Assembly (NCBI GenBank): GCA_036936605.1 | Contig: JAUPFV010000002.1 | Location: forward strand, 195,881,273-195,945,272 | Origin: Limnanthes douglasii subsp. nivea | Lineage: Eukaryota > Streptophyta > Magnoliopsida > Brassicales > Limnanthaceae | Reading direction: 5' to 3' | Length of the DNA: 64,000 nucleotides | In this document: positions 35,551 to 45,868 of the stretch, piece after piece | Numbering within the stretch: position 1 is the stretch's first letter | Layout of the letters: every line of letters starts with the position of its first letter | Program-made: the position numbers and the translations under genes | Notes under the pieces: generated by a model | Seen by the model: the letters and a program-made list of their open reading frames with translations, nothing else | Told to the model about the DNA's origin: nothing | Database searches by the model: none

Positions 35551-35771
35551 TCATGGACACATTTTTTTCAATTGGTATATTGGCTATTATTTGTTATGCC
35601 TAAAATTACGTCTTTCTGTACCACTTTTATGGTTAAGATAACGTTAGCCAAGTTGACCTATCGATAAACAACACCTGTAAGAATAGGATACCGCAATCCA
35701 AACTGACGAATGAGTATGCGACACCTAATACTTACAAAAGTACAATAACTTTGCAGTGCAATAATAGTAGG

Positions 35772-35825
35772 GGTCTCATTATAACAAAACTTCCATCACC
35801 AGGTTTTCCGCTATAACGAGACACC
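35772..35825. promoter_or_regulatory. Element B internal TIR-motif pair (divergent)
   Basis: GGTCTCATTATAAC (35772-35785, minus orientation) and GCTATAACGAGACACC (35810-35825, plus orientation) flank a 24-bp spacer, so each copy points into the gene beside it: small genes on the left, the 125-residue gene on the right. It looks like a bidirectional promoter built from terminal-repeat sequence. Confidence 0.65.
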
Positions 35826-35888
35826 TAAAAAAGTTGCCGCAAAAAACATCTGCTTTTAATGCAGTTCACGCCCAAACAACCACGAGCA

Positions 35889-35896
35889 TATAAATA
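35889..35896 (+). promoter_or_regulatory. TATA box of 125-aa gene
   Basis: TATAAATA, 38 bp upstream of the ATG at 35934 and about 65 bp downstream of the TIR motif. The same layout (TIR motif, TATA, ATG) is seen at 55034-55286 in element C. Confidence 0.6.
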
Positions 35897-35933
35897 GACG
35901 CGAAGCACTATTCGAACAATAACAGTTTAACCA

Positions 35934-36311
35934 ATGGAGTTTACCCCTAATGAAGATTACCATTTGCTCGAGGCAGTGAAACTTGCCCACCGAGAGTTGG
36001 GAGAAGATAGTAGCGACGTATTTTTCGAGCTGGTCTTGTGTAATATGTACTACAACTACGGCCGTTTAGGAACTGAAGGTTTTGTCGTGCGTAACTGTGA
36101 CCAAATCAAGGAGAGGTACATTTTTTGCAAACCAATGGATCGTTTGTTGTTTCTACCCTTTAAAATTAAGCAAGAAGCAGTTACCGTCTGGAACATGACT
36201 GTGGTAGACTACATCACGAAGGATATGGTAGCGTATCTTGAGAATAGGATTACTGAGAGGAAAGAGGGGATTGAGTCTGACGACAACTTGGGATACGACT
36301 TCGACGATTGA
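35934..36311 (+). CDS. Element B Myb/SANT-like small protein, 125 aa
   Basis: Intact ORF from MEFTPNEDYHLLEAV to DDNLGYDFDD. Helix 1 EDYHLLEAVKLAHREL, helix 2 FFELVLCNMYYNYGRLG, helix 3 RNCDQIKERYIFCKP (compare the Myb pattern RT..Q...RY), then VWNMTVVDYITKDMVAYLEN and an acidic tail. Very close to the element C ORF at 55286-55663 in length and sequence, particularly the second half, which argues for selection on the protein. Convergent with the broken paralogue at 36646-37013. Inferred to be a DNA-binding accessory factor of the transposon; unproven. Confidence 0.75.
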   Translation: MEFTPNEDYHLLEAVKLAHRELGEDSSDVFFELVLCNMYYNYGRLGTEGFVVRNCDQIKERYIFCKPMDRLLFLPFKIKQEAVTVWNMTVVDYITKDMVAYLENRITERKEGIESDDNLGYDFDD

Positions 36312-36428
36312 GCATTGTGATATGTTTTTAATAGTTTCCATCTGGTAGTGTCTGTATTGTCTGTTTGTTTTAGTTAATGCTATAACTTGTTTAAGTTTTC
36401 ATTACCTTGTTTTTTCCCACATTATTTG

Positions 36429-36622
36429 GTACCCACAACCTCAAACAACAATTAATAAAAAAATCACAACTTAAATAACAACCAGTGATACGAAAATCAC
36501 AACTTCAAACAACAACTGATAAGAAAATTGACAACTTCAAACAACAACCAGTAATACGAAAATCACAACTTCAAACAACAACTGATAAAAAAATGACAAC
36601 TTCAAACAACAACCAGTAATAC
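36429..36622. repeat. Tandem repeat, about 66-bp unit
   Basis: About three copies of a unit built from CACAACTTCAAACAACAACT and CAACCAGTAATACGAAAAT, lying between the 3' ends of the two convergent small genes. Confidence 0.75.
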
Positions 36623-36645
36623 GTAACACTGCATAAGTGGAATGC

Positions 36646-37013
36646 TTAGTCGTATCTAAGTTTGTATTCCACATCATCCACTCCACCCCTTGCAATAATT
36701 TTGTCCTCTAGAAATGCTACCATATCCCTTGTGATGTAGTCTATCAAGGTTAGGTTCCAAACGGAGGCTGTTCTCGCTTAATAAGCGATGGCAAGAAACA
36801 CAAATGCTGTATTGGCTTGCAAAAATTGTATTTGCTTTTGATCTGCTCACGAGTACGCACAACGACACCTCTTGTACCTAAACAGCCGTAGTTCATATAC
36901 ATCGTACATAGGACACACTCGAAAAAATGATCGCTTGTATCTTCCCCCAGTATCTCGCATGCAATCTTCACAGCTCGAAGCATGTGGTAATCTTCATCCG
37001 CCGTAAACTCCAT
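36646..37013 (-). pseudogene. Element B second 125-aa-type gene, frameshifted
   Basis: From ATG 37013 the frame reads MEFTADEDYHMLRAVKIA, HFFECVLCTMYMNYGCLG and TREQIKSKYNFCKPIQ, then shifts after IKRE; the shifted frame continues SVWNLTLIDYITRDMVAFL to a TAA at 36648-36646. It is an inverted paralogue of 35934-36311. A minus-strand TATAAAATAG lies at 37101-37092, and the inverted TIR motif at 37143 is 130 bp upstream. Confidence 0.75.
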
Positions 37014-37142
37014 ATGTAAACGTTAACGAGTTTTATATTTTCGTCAGTGCTGTAGGTTGCGAAAGTGTCGTATTTTTTTAGCTTTTATGTCCTATTTTAT
37101 AGGGGGCGAGTCAATTTTGGTGGGCGTTTAATATTTGGATAA

Positions 37143-37207
37143 GGTCTCATTATAGCGCAATTCATACTATTTCGAATGCAATGTTGTCTTTGGCTATAAT
37201 GAGACCC
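37143..37207. promoter_or_regulatory. Element B internal TIR-motif pair 2
   Basis: GGTCTCATTATAGC (37143-37156, minus orientation) and GCTATAATGAGACCC (37193-37207, plus orientation) separated by 36 bp. The left copy points into the small minus-strand gene. The right copy faces a repeat region and the 3' side of the transposase, with no plus-strand gene found. Confidence 0.65.
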
Positions 37208-37463
37208 TGATATAAACCACGTGGGTTGTAATAATTATCTTCGATATGTGTGTATTTTTGTATATATTATGTGTCACCACATTAGTCGCCCATCCAGATT
37301 ACGTTATTCTTACATGTCTGACAACGTTATCCTACTTTTAAGTAGTTTTTAGGATGTTATTATGTGTCACCACATTAGTCGGTTCATATATCTTATACTT
37401 CAAATCACAACTAATAATAATGGTTAAAAAAATCAGATTAAAAAAGTAAATAAACGTGAAAAT

Positions 37464-38065
37464 GTCACAAAATATGACCATTTTAGGCTACTTTGAAGTA
37501 GTTTTTTTTAACTTTTTTGAGTTTATTTTTTCACACAAAATTCGAATCATTATGGCCAATTGACTAATGTTTGATGTTGGTAAAAAGAAAAATCAGTTTT
37601 GGAGTCGGGAATGTCACAAAATGTGACCATTTTAGGCTACTTTGAAGTAGTTTTTTTTAATTTTTTTTTAGTTTTTTTTTCCCACAAAATTCGAATCATT
37701 AGGGTCAATTGACTAATGTTTGATGTTGGTAAAAAGAAAAATCAGTTTTGGAGTCGAGAAGGTCACAAAATGTGACCATTTTAGGCTACTTTGAAGTAGT
37801 TTTTTTAATTGTTTTGAGTTTTTTTCCCTACAAAATTCAAATCATTATGGCCAATTGACTAATGTTTGATGTTGGTAAAAAGAAAAATCAGTTTTGGATT
37901 CGGGAAGGTCACAAAATGTGACCATTTGAGGCTACTTTGAAGTAGTTTTTTTTTAACTTTTTTGAGTTTTTTTTTTCTTTTTTTCCCACAAAATTCGAAT
38001 CATTATGGCCAATTGACTAATGTTTGATGTTGGTAAAAAGAAAATTCAGTTTTGGAGTCGGGAAG
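37464..38065. repeat. 149-bp minisatellite, four copies
   Basis: Units start with GTCACAAAATGTGACC at 37464, 37613, 37762 and 37908, with a truncated start at 38066. Each contains two small palindromes, GTCACAAAATGTGAC and CTACTTTGAAGTAG, and ends TTTTGGAGTCGGGAA. Lies in the 3' part of element B between the TIR motif and the palindromic cluster. Confidence 0.9.
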
Positions 38066-38096
38066 GTCAAAAAAAGTTGAAAAAACAAAATTTACA

Positions 38097-38270
38097 GAGG
38101 GTTTCGCGAACACAGACGGTTGTAAAACGTCGGATTTGCGAATGCAGGCGCATGTAATTGGACAAAATCGCGAACAACACCCTCGCGATTTTGCGAAATC
38201 ATAGAGGTGGGAGTTCGCAATGTGTGCAAAATCAAGCGTTCACAATTCGCAAATTCGCCATTGTGCCGAA
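38097..38270. repeat. Element B palindromic repeat cluster 2
   Basis: Variants of TCGCGAAC, GCGATTTTGCGAAA and TTCGCAA half-sites, more decayed than clusters 1 and 3. It begins about 230 bp beyond the transposase stop codon, the same place as the element C cluster at 54617. Confidence 0.7.
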
Positions 38271-41200
38271 TTTTTAATTTTTTTCACACTTTTTTTTGAT
38301 AAAATTGTAATTTTTTGGGGAACTTGCAATTTAATTATTTTGTGCAACTTGTTTTTACAATAATTATATGAAATGGAATTTTTAAAATAAATAAAACGTG
38401 GGAGTATCGATTACAAACCGAGGTGAAAGTAAAAAAAAGTATTCGTAAACACAACGGGATAAAAACAAGTAATGCATAATCAAATTATTGGTCTTCATTC
38501 AAATCGAAGACACGTGGTGGCTCTTCGTGTGCGGTCGATGGTTGCGCGGCTTGATTTGGTTATGTTTGTTCAATCTCTTGTCGAGCGGTATTGCCCAACC
38601 GGTGACGTCATGATCCGTACGAAACGGAAACCAGGTAGGATATATTTCCGGAAGTGGACCATTCAACACCACCTACACAAATAAAAGGTAGATAAATATT
38701 TGGTGACAAAAATAATATATAAAATTGAACCACACATTTGTATACTTACTTTGACGAAATGGTTACCGTGAACGAAACCTATACCAACTTCGAGGTTAGG
38801 ACACGATCGAGGAGGCACACCACGTAGAGGTAGATAAGTGTACGATTGGTGGAGTGAAATGTGGTATACGATACATTGGTATCTAGTGGCTATCAGTAGC
38901 CCTAAATCGGGTAACGTCATCCAATGCCTAGTACCGGCACCATACAATTCGAAAACGTTCAACTTTCTCACAAGGTTATCTACACCTTGTGAACCATCAA
39001 ACACTCTCTCCCATAGCTCACGTTCATTTTGCAATTCGCCGATCAAATCCCGTCTAACTTGGTCCCATGAATCGGATTTACCGTATACCGTCAAAGCAAC
39101 GACCCGAAATCCGTAATTACCATCGGGAGAGATGTCTTCGACGCTAGAAATGTAGTCATGCAAATAGCTAGGAAACCAACTCTCGTACCCGCTAAAATCT
39201 TGGCCCTTTGATGATTTTTTCGGTCGAGGCATTTTATCTTTCATCGGTTGAGCCTTGGTTTTCGCTTTTTCGTTCGTCTTGTTTTTTGGCGGTAGAAATG
39301 TTCTATTACCTATCGAGGCGGCCGTGCTACCAATCGTGCCGGGAGTGCTAGCGCCTATACTACCATCGTATTCCCACTCGCTAGGGTCCCGTTGAGTTGA
39401 TTTGTCCCGGCCGGCTTTTTTCCTACCCTTAGTAACAACCGGCTCCTTAGGTTCCAAAATATGACTTCTAGCGGGATCTAGGATTTGCATCATCCTATTT
39501 ATAATGTGGTCTTGGATGTGTTGCCCATAACCGCGGATGGTGCTACCTATTAAGGAGATTTTTCTAGTGAGCTCGTCTTCGGTATCAAAATCCTCATTAG
39601 GTTTGATCCTTAACGTACTCCAATAGACATCACACTCATCTTTTCTAACCGGTCTTCCTCCTTTATAAATCAAAGCTAATTCGCATGCACATGGTAAATT
39701 ATGAGTTGTCCTAATAACACACCCACACATTCCGGGTGTGAACCATATTTTCAAGGCCGTTACGAGATTTGTCTCTATTAATTCTATAGCTTGAGATGAA
39801 AGCTCACCTTTGACATCCTTGTAGATGCTTTTGTTAGGCCCCCTAGTTGAGTTTCTTGGACGATACCTACTACGCTCGAATGACTCGAAAATGTTAGAGT
39901 GTTGAGCGGATAGGTGCGCATGAACATGTTTCCAAAATTGTTCGAACGTGCATAGACAACTACCAATTGCCCGCTTGAGGCTATAGTGAGCACTCTCCGC
40001 CCTATAACATGAGATAAAATACATTAGATTTCTAACACTTTATATTAAAAAATATTGTGAGGAAATGGAAATATAACTCACTGGTTGCTAGTTTGGTTGC
40101 CAAAATGTTTAAATTTGTTCGTGTGAATATTGAGGAATTTGTGTCCATATTCGTTAATCCATTGCTTCATAACGTAGTCGATAGCCAATGGACAAAATGC
40201 GAACGTGTGGTGCATATCGGCAAGGTTTTTGTTATAGTCTTCGAGCGTGGCCGAATAGGCTACCCTTTGGTAATATTCCCAGAACTCTTCGGCCATTTCC
40301 ACATTCAGTAAAACTTTTCTAGCGTAAGAGGTGACGTTCTTACCAATATGCCAAGTGCATAGCATATGAGTTGCGTCCGGAAATATATCGTCGATAGCAT
40401 TCATTAAAGCCAACTCCCTATCGGTGACGATAATGTTAGGTAATGGGCACTTGTTCGTCAACACCATCTTTAGCACACTCAACCCCCAAGTGTAGTTCTC
40501 TTGTTTCTCGGAGCTCAAAAAAACAAAAGCAACACAAAATGTCTTATTCGTCAAAGTTTGGCCCACTATTTCAAGTAAAGGCATCTTATACCTTGTAGTC
40601 TTGTACGTGCTATCCATTATAAGAACTTGAGGAAAAGTGAGCATGAAATCGATATGTTTAGGGTGTGCAAAAAACAACTCGAGGATCTCGTCCGTTGCTT
40701 CACAACTTCACTCCCAAACATAGTACTTGCGTTCTTTTAACTTAGCAAACAAGTATTGCATTTGGGTCTTGCCCGCTTTATCAACCAAATCATGTTTTTG
40801 CCGCATGTTGTATATCGTGCGCATGCTTGATACATTTTGCGGGTCTTTAATCTTCAAACCGCGATATATCTCTCTCGGTCGAGAACCGACTTCCGTTTGA
40901 CTATGAACGAACAATTGTTCTTCGACTTTTAGTCTAGCGGCTCGTGAGTGACCATCCAAGTGCAAAAATGGATCGTGGTTGTGTTTCCCGTTTAGCACAA
41001 CCACTTTCCAATAACCCGGTAGCTCTGAGACCGGACTCCCTCTTAAATAGAACGGACACCCGCATTTTTTCGATGAACATTCTCGGCGCTTCTTAACATA
41101 CCCCGGTTTGGGGTTAGGTTTATATACTCCGTACCTCTCGCACCTAAAATATATCCTAGGAGTTTTCATGCTTTTAGTACCGTCGTCCTTTTTACTCCGG

Positions 41201-41328
41201 ATCAAAATGAATCCTAGTTTTATGCTTTCGGACTCGACCCAATCAACCAAATCGGCTTTGGTGTAATAAGTGTCCGTACTAAACACTTTCGTGTAATCGG
41301 CCATCGAACATGGCGGTAGACCGGGTTC

Positions 41329-41713
41329 CTACATATTTCATTCATGCAATTATATGAGAACATATTTATATCTAGATGATCATTTAAATTCCAACAGGTC
41401 ATTTTCGCGAACAACAAATTCGAAAATTCAGCCAAATTGCGAGCAGTGCACTCGTTTATTTGGCAAAATCGCGAACTATGAACTCGTAATTCATGTAAAA
41501 TTGCGAACAGTCCGTTCGTGCATCCGGAATTTTCGCGAACGGATCGTTCGTCCACCCGGTTTTTCTGCGAACGGTCCGTTCGTCCATCTGGAAATTGTGC
41601 GAACGGACCGTTCGCAATTCTGCACGAGTTGCGAGTTCCTAGCTCGCAGTTCGTCCATTATATAGCGGTGGTACTGCTATATTCGCACTGCCTTGAAAAA
41701 TTTCGGAAAATAC
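41329..41713 (-). other. Transposase intron 1 of element B
   Basis: 385-bp GT-AG intron after codon 34 (AACGAG/GTATTT...ATGTAG/GAACCC). Element C has an intron at the corresponding place after codon 19 (GACGAG/GTACAT). Both carry element-specific palindromic clusters. Confidence 0.7.
41403..41660. repeat. Element B palindromic repeat cluster 3
   Basis: At least six units such as TTGCGAACAGTCCGTTCGTG, TCGCGAACGGATCGTTCGTC and GTGCGAACGGACCGTTCGCA, spaced by about 30 bp. These are near-perfect palindromes around GCGAAC..GTTCGC. Confidence 0.85.
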
Positions 41714-41960
41714 CTCGTTTTGGGTTTCCAAGTGGTCCGTCAACGGCTCTTCTTCCTCCGATGCGAAATCATCAAGGTTGCAGCTGAAACCTTCACTCCA
41801 ATCACTCAAATCCATGATTTTTTAGAGATTTTAGTTAGTTTAGAGAGAGAAAGCTCTAGAGAGTAGTTTGAGAAAAATTGGTTTTTGGTTGAAAACTTTA
41901 ACTTATAAATGAAGGGCAAAATGGACATTTCACATTCAAGAAAAAAAATTCCGTATTTGG

Positions 41961-41996
41961 GGTCTCATTATAGCCAAATGGGGTCTCATTATAGCC
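41961..41996 (-). promoter_or_regulatory. Element B right TIR motif, two copies
   Basis: GGTCTCATTATAGCC at 41961-41975 and 41982-41996, both reading into the transposase gene on the minus strand. Likely transposase promoter and binding site. Confidence 0.7.
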
Positions 41997-42002
41997 ATGC
42001 CC

Positions 42003-44510
42003 AAACTTTTACTTGGTTACCGAAGACTGTTTATATGCGAACTGATTATTTTGTTTGGAAATGGATAACCGAGTTCGCAGAGGAAGATGATATTTTTTTT
42101 ATACAAACGTTTTTTTTATTCTCCAAACTTATCACTTTTCTTATAAATATGTTGTTTTATATTTCAGATTCACAAATATATGTATATTTTTATTTAATTT
42201 TTAAAATATTTATTAGAAAAATATTATTTAATCTAAATATTTACCATTTGTTTTTTTAATATATCGTACTCGCTTTTTTACATTTAACTTTATTTGAATT
42301 TAATGAATACATTTAAATAAAAAAACACCCGGACTCACTTACACTTTTAACTCAGTTTCTCACAATTGAAATCCTATTTCATATTTTTTATTCATTTTTC
42401 ATGTTAAAATTTTCAAAACCTAAAAAAAAACACAACGGCGCCTTCACCACCACCAAAATTTATTCCATTTTTATATTTACTAAATGTTCGTCGGGAATTA
42501 ATCAAACAATCTCTAGAGTACTGGTTGAATCAGCTCGATTTACATCATCATACCCACCGATTCTTATGAAATAAATTTGGCCACACGTGAAGAGTTTCCC
42601 TGCTGTCCATATAAAACTCTAAATCAATAACTTTTGAATAATTATAGAAGTTAAATTTTTAAACGGATCATCAACAAAGAAGTTGTCTTGTCCAAAACAA
42701 TGGTCACCTATGCTCACGCTTTTTCTCTACAAAACCTCATTTTCAAACTGACTCCCCCGTTATTGCACTTCAAGTTCGACAAATCTACGACCATGTCATC
42801 ATCATTGTTGTTGAGTTGAACAAGACTTTCGGTCTCGGTGTTGTGGAGAAGAAAGCAGGATCTGGCCCGTTGCAATGGCAGGGACCTGACTCGTTCAGTC
42901 AGATCGTTAAATTTGATGAAAATTTTATTCTAAAAACCCTAATACATGCTCTCACCAAAAATACTAATGATGCTGGAGCAAGAAAATATTCAAAATTAAG
43001 GATTGGAAAGACCAAATAACGAAGTCGGAGCAAAACCAATTAAAAAGAAAAACAACACGGCCATCATATCACGTAAGTAAGATTATATTACTAGCCGAAA
43101 CTACACGTATATAATTAGAAAAGTTATTTATAACATATATTAAATGGATTGGAAAATAAAATTATATTTGCACAAATATACTATAGTGGTACAGACTTCC
43201 TAACGCATAAGGAATGAACGGCAAAATTCGATGGCCAAAAGAAATTAGTTAGAACGATCATAAGAAATAATGAATCATAAGTAAACCTAAATTTATAATA
43301 GTATTACAAGCTCAAATCCAAGCGGACTTTCTAATAAATTTTAAGATACGAAAGAATGTTTGTCACCAATAATAAACTAAAAACATATAGAGAGTTACAA
43401 CTAATGAATACAAATATTTTAAAACTTCATATAGGTTAGACATTTACTATTAAAAACTCATAGGAATATGTGATTTTTACCATGGCTTCTCTTGGGCTTC
43501 GGCTAATAAATTAGCCAAACAAAAGGTCTGGATGAGGTGATGTCTTCAAAAGATATGGACCATAAAAAAATTCCAAAGATATACACAACATATCAAATAA
43601 AGTTATACTTATTTACGAAAATAAGAAACAACAATAAAAAATCCAACATCAATCATTGGAACGTTATTTTTTTTTGCAATGTTTCATGCTACAAAAGCAC
43701 AAATTTGTTCTTCATAAATGTCTAATTCAAGCCATAGGCATGTAAAAGATATGAATACAACACCAAAGACTACCTAAATCACGTTTTAGAAACAAAGTTT
43801 GAACATTTAAGATCGTCATATTACATGCATTGGCAGCTAACTTCTAAACAACAACAATAAACTTTTATTCCAAGACACTACACTTTTTCTTCGTGGAAGT
43901 TGTGGGGGCCTTTACTGTGTATGCGTCTTTCTGGAGATTCTTTCTCTTTTTGAATTATTTCTCCAATGGAGAATATTTATAGAAGAAGATCTCACTCGAT
44001 CATGACATTCATCAAATAAATCCTCCCCTACAACCTTATAATTAGAAGACACGGTAGTTAATTGTTCCTGAAGCTCTATAGTAGAGGCTTTAGCAACTAC
44101 ATAATCAAACGAAATAATTCTTAACCTCTCGCAAAGTTTTACAAGATAGGATTTAGATTCCAAAATTTGTTGATCATGAGAGGAACAAAGTTTCTCCAAG
44201 TCATCACGAGTAGAAATATAATTAATAAGTTTTCTTTTTAATGTTCTTATCACTTTATTTTGCATTGACATAATTCTTTCGAAAAAATAAGACATGTAGT
44301 TTCTCTTCAACTCATCAAAAGTATGAAGCATAACACAACCTAACGGTTTAACAACCCAACTTTTAACCTTTAATTCTTCCTAATTAGTTTCGAGCTCATC
44401 TTTCAAGAAATGATCCGGTCATCTCCTCTAAATATGCTTTAAGTTTATAACCTCTCTTCATAGCTTCACATGTACCATCAAACGTCTTTTAAAATTCAGC
44501 AATATGACTG
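42003..44510. other. Intergenic DNA, no recognised gene
   Basis: AT-rich sequence. A 67-codon frame at 42816-43019 and a 139-codon minus-strand frame at 43912-44331 (listed separately) are the only longer frames; neither has a recognised motif. Confidence 0.45.
43912..44331 (-). CDS. Unrecognised 139-codon ORF
   Basis: Open frame MLHTFDELKRNYMSYF... to KRERISRKTHTQ. It is rich in Leu, Glu, Lys and Arg with heptad-like spacing (LEKLCSSHDQQILESKSYLV), so a coiled coil is possible. Minus-strand sequence upstream (44340-44510, continuing beyond the hAT-like insert at 45215) also looks coding but has stops, so this may be the surviving part of a broken gene or retroelement. Function unknown. Confidence 0.3.
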   Translation of the reverse strand: MLHTFDELKRNYMSYFFERIMSMQNKVIRTLKRKLINYISTRDDLEKLCSSHDQQILESKSYLVKLCERLRIISFDYVVAKASTIELQEQLTTVSSNYKVVGEDLFDECHDRVRSSSINILHWRNNSKRERISRKTHTQ

Positions 44511-44518
44511 GATAGGTC

Positions 44519-45206
44519 TAGAGTTGTTATCGGTCCGGTTTGGTCCGGGTTTTGAAGGAACCGGACCGGACCGCTAAGCTTATCGGTTCGGACCAGACTG
44601 GACCATTAAGATTTTGGTTCTAATTTTTGGAACCGGACCGAACCTTTAAGCTTTCGGTTCGGTTCGGTCCGGTCTGGTCCGATTCGGTTCCGGTTCCGGT
44701 TCGGTCTGGTTCCGTTCCGGTCCGTTTCGGTTTGGTCCAATTAAAAAAGTTAATTTTTAATTTTTTTTATTGAAGTAAATGATATAAAAACTAAATTTTA
44801 TAAGTTAATCTTTGATTTTGTTAAAAAATTGGTAATTAATTATTAATTTTGGTACTATAATTTATAGAAGAATAAATAATAATAAATAATTTGTTGTAAC
44901 GGTTTTATTGGTCTGATTTCCTATTGGTTCTACCAGTTTATCGGTTTTATCGGTTCGATTCCGTATCGATTTTATCGGTTCGGTTCCATACCGGTCCTAT
45001 CGGTTTTATCGGTTCGGTTCCATATCGGTTTTATCGGTTCGGTTCCATATGGGTCCTATCGATTTATCGGTTTTATCGATTCAGTTTTCGGTTTTTAGAA
45101 TGGAACCGCGAACCAGACCGTTAAAGGTCAGTCCGATTCCCGGTCCGGTCCTTATCAGTTCGATCTCGATCCGGTTCTCGGTTCTGGAGAACCGTTGAGA
45201 ACCCTA
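44519..45206. mobile_element. hAT-like non-autonomous element rich in CCGGTT repeats
   Basis: 688 bp with ends TAGAGTTGTTATCGGTCCGG (left) and TAGGGTTCTCAACGGTTCTC (right, inward), flanked by imperfect 8-bp repeats GATAGGTC and AATGGGTC (6 of 8 match). Both halves are filled with CGGTTCGG / CCGGACCG microsatellite-like repeats. Size, ends and TSD length fit a hAT-type MITE; the internal frame at 44924-45124 is only translated repeat. Confidence 0.6.
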
Positions 45207-45868
45207 AATGGGTCAATGTCAGCATCGCACAATATCGACAACCCACTAATTGCTATCTGGAAAAGGAAATATAAAGAGAAATCATAATCAAAACTAACAA
45301 CAAAAATAGTAGATTACCTCACAATCCATTTTTAATTCTTTTAGAGTTACTTATAACCTCCTACAAGTTAGGAACTAGTGGGAGGTAAACACTATTTTTA
45401 TATATTGTTTTGACGGTATATAAAAAGTCAAATGTTTTAGTCCAAAATCTAATAAGTATATACAAGTTTAAACAAATTAAAATCTCGTCAGTTTAATGAG
45501 AATATATAATAATATCATGCAAAAAGTTAAACCCTCAATGGAAAATAAAATTTGTATCTTTTACGAATAAAGATAGATATGTTGTATCGAAGAGGTTTAA
45601 TTTAGTTTCGAGCTCGTAATAATTATTAAGTAAGTATTCTTTGACTCTTGTGAGGTTTTGACTTAAAATCTTGTTCGATGAGAGATGTCAAAATACTAAA
45701 ATATGCATACAAATAAGTTTGATATTGTTTGTATTTATTATATGTAAACAAACGGTTTAATATAAGATTAAAATAATAAGAGGTGAGCTCAAATAATTAC
45801 AAGTCATTTTCGATCATAAATTAAGATATAGTTGGAAGTTTTCTTTCATCTTCAAATGTTTTTTAAAT

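Larger units (their letters stand above)
38499..41815 (-). pseudogene. Element B transposase: FAR1-MULE-SWIM-OTU, one nonsense codon
   Basis: Exons 41815-41714, 41328-40082, 40001-38750 and 38672-38499 join to 924 codons with an internal TGA at 40710-40708. In order: acidic N-terminus; FAR1/WRKY-GCM1-type zinc region (YFRCERYG...CGCPFYL...KHNHDP, about residues 70-130); MULE DDE core with MDSTYK, VTDRELALM and MLCTWHIGKN; SWIM-like finger CGC...PCACEL, where the usual CxH reads CAC; a Lys/Ser/Thr linker; and an OTU domain with DGNYGFR and HWMTLPDLGLLIATRYQC, then GNHFVK split by the last intron. The OTU catalytic Cys is Tyr here (TGC to TAC), so the protease site is dead in this copy. Transcription would start in the right TIR. 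Confidence 0.85.
31099..42002. mobile_element. Element B: 10.9-kb multi-gene MULE
   Basis: Left end GGGTCAGGCTAAATTGAGAC and right end (inward) GGGCATGGCTATAATGAGAC form about 40-bp imperfect TIRs containing two copies of GCTATAATGAGACC. Genes from left to right: PMD (+), SANT-like 149 aa (-), SANT-like relic (-), SANT-like 125 aa (+), SANT-like relic (-), transposase-OTU (-). The TIR motif recurs as head-to-head pairs at 35.77-35.83 and 37.14-37.21 kb. The outermost GGG(T)CA tip is found only at the two far ends, which argues for one element rather than three adjacent ones. A matching 9-bp TSD was not found. Confidence 0.75.

Noticed and set aside
31836..40710. Repeat-induced point mutation as the cause of C-to-T changes in element B
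   Set aside because: RIP is a fungal process; methylcytosine deamination is sufficient in a plant.
31099..42002. Interpretation of element B as three independent MULEs side by side
   Set aside because: Only the two outer ends carry the GGG..GGCTA tip, and no 9-bp TSDs are visible at 35.8 or 37.2 kb. Kept as an alternative since the outer TSD was also not found.
44924..45124. 66-codon ORF
   Set aside because: Translated CGGTTTTAT/CGGTTCG repeat in the hAT-like element.
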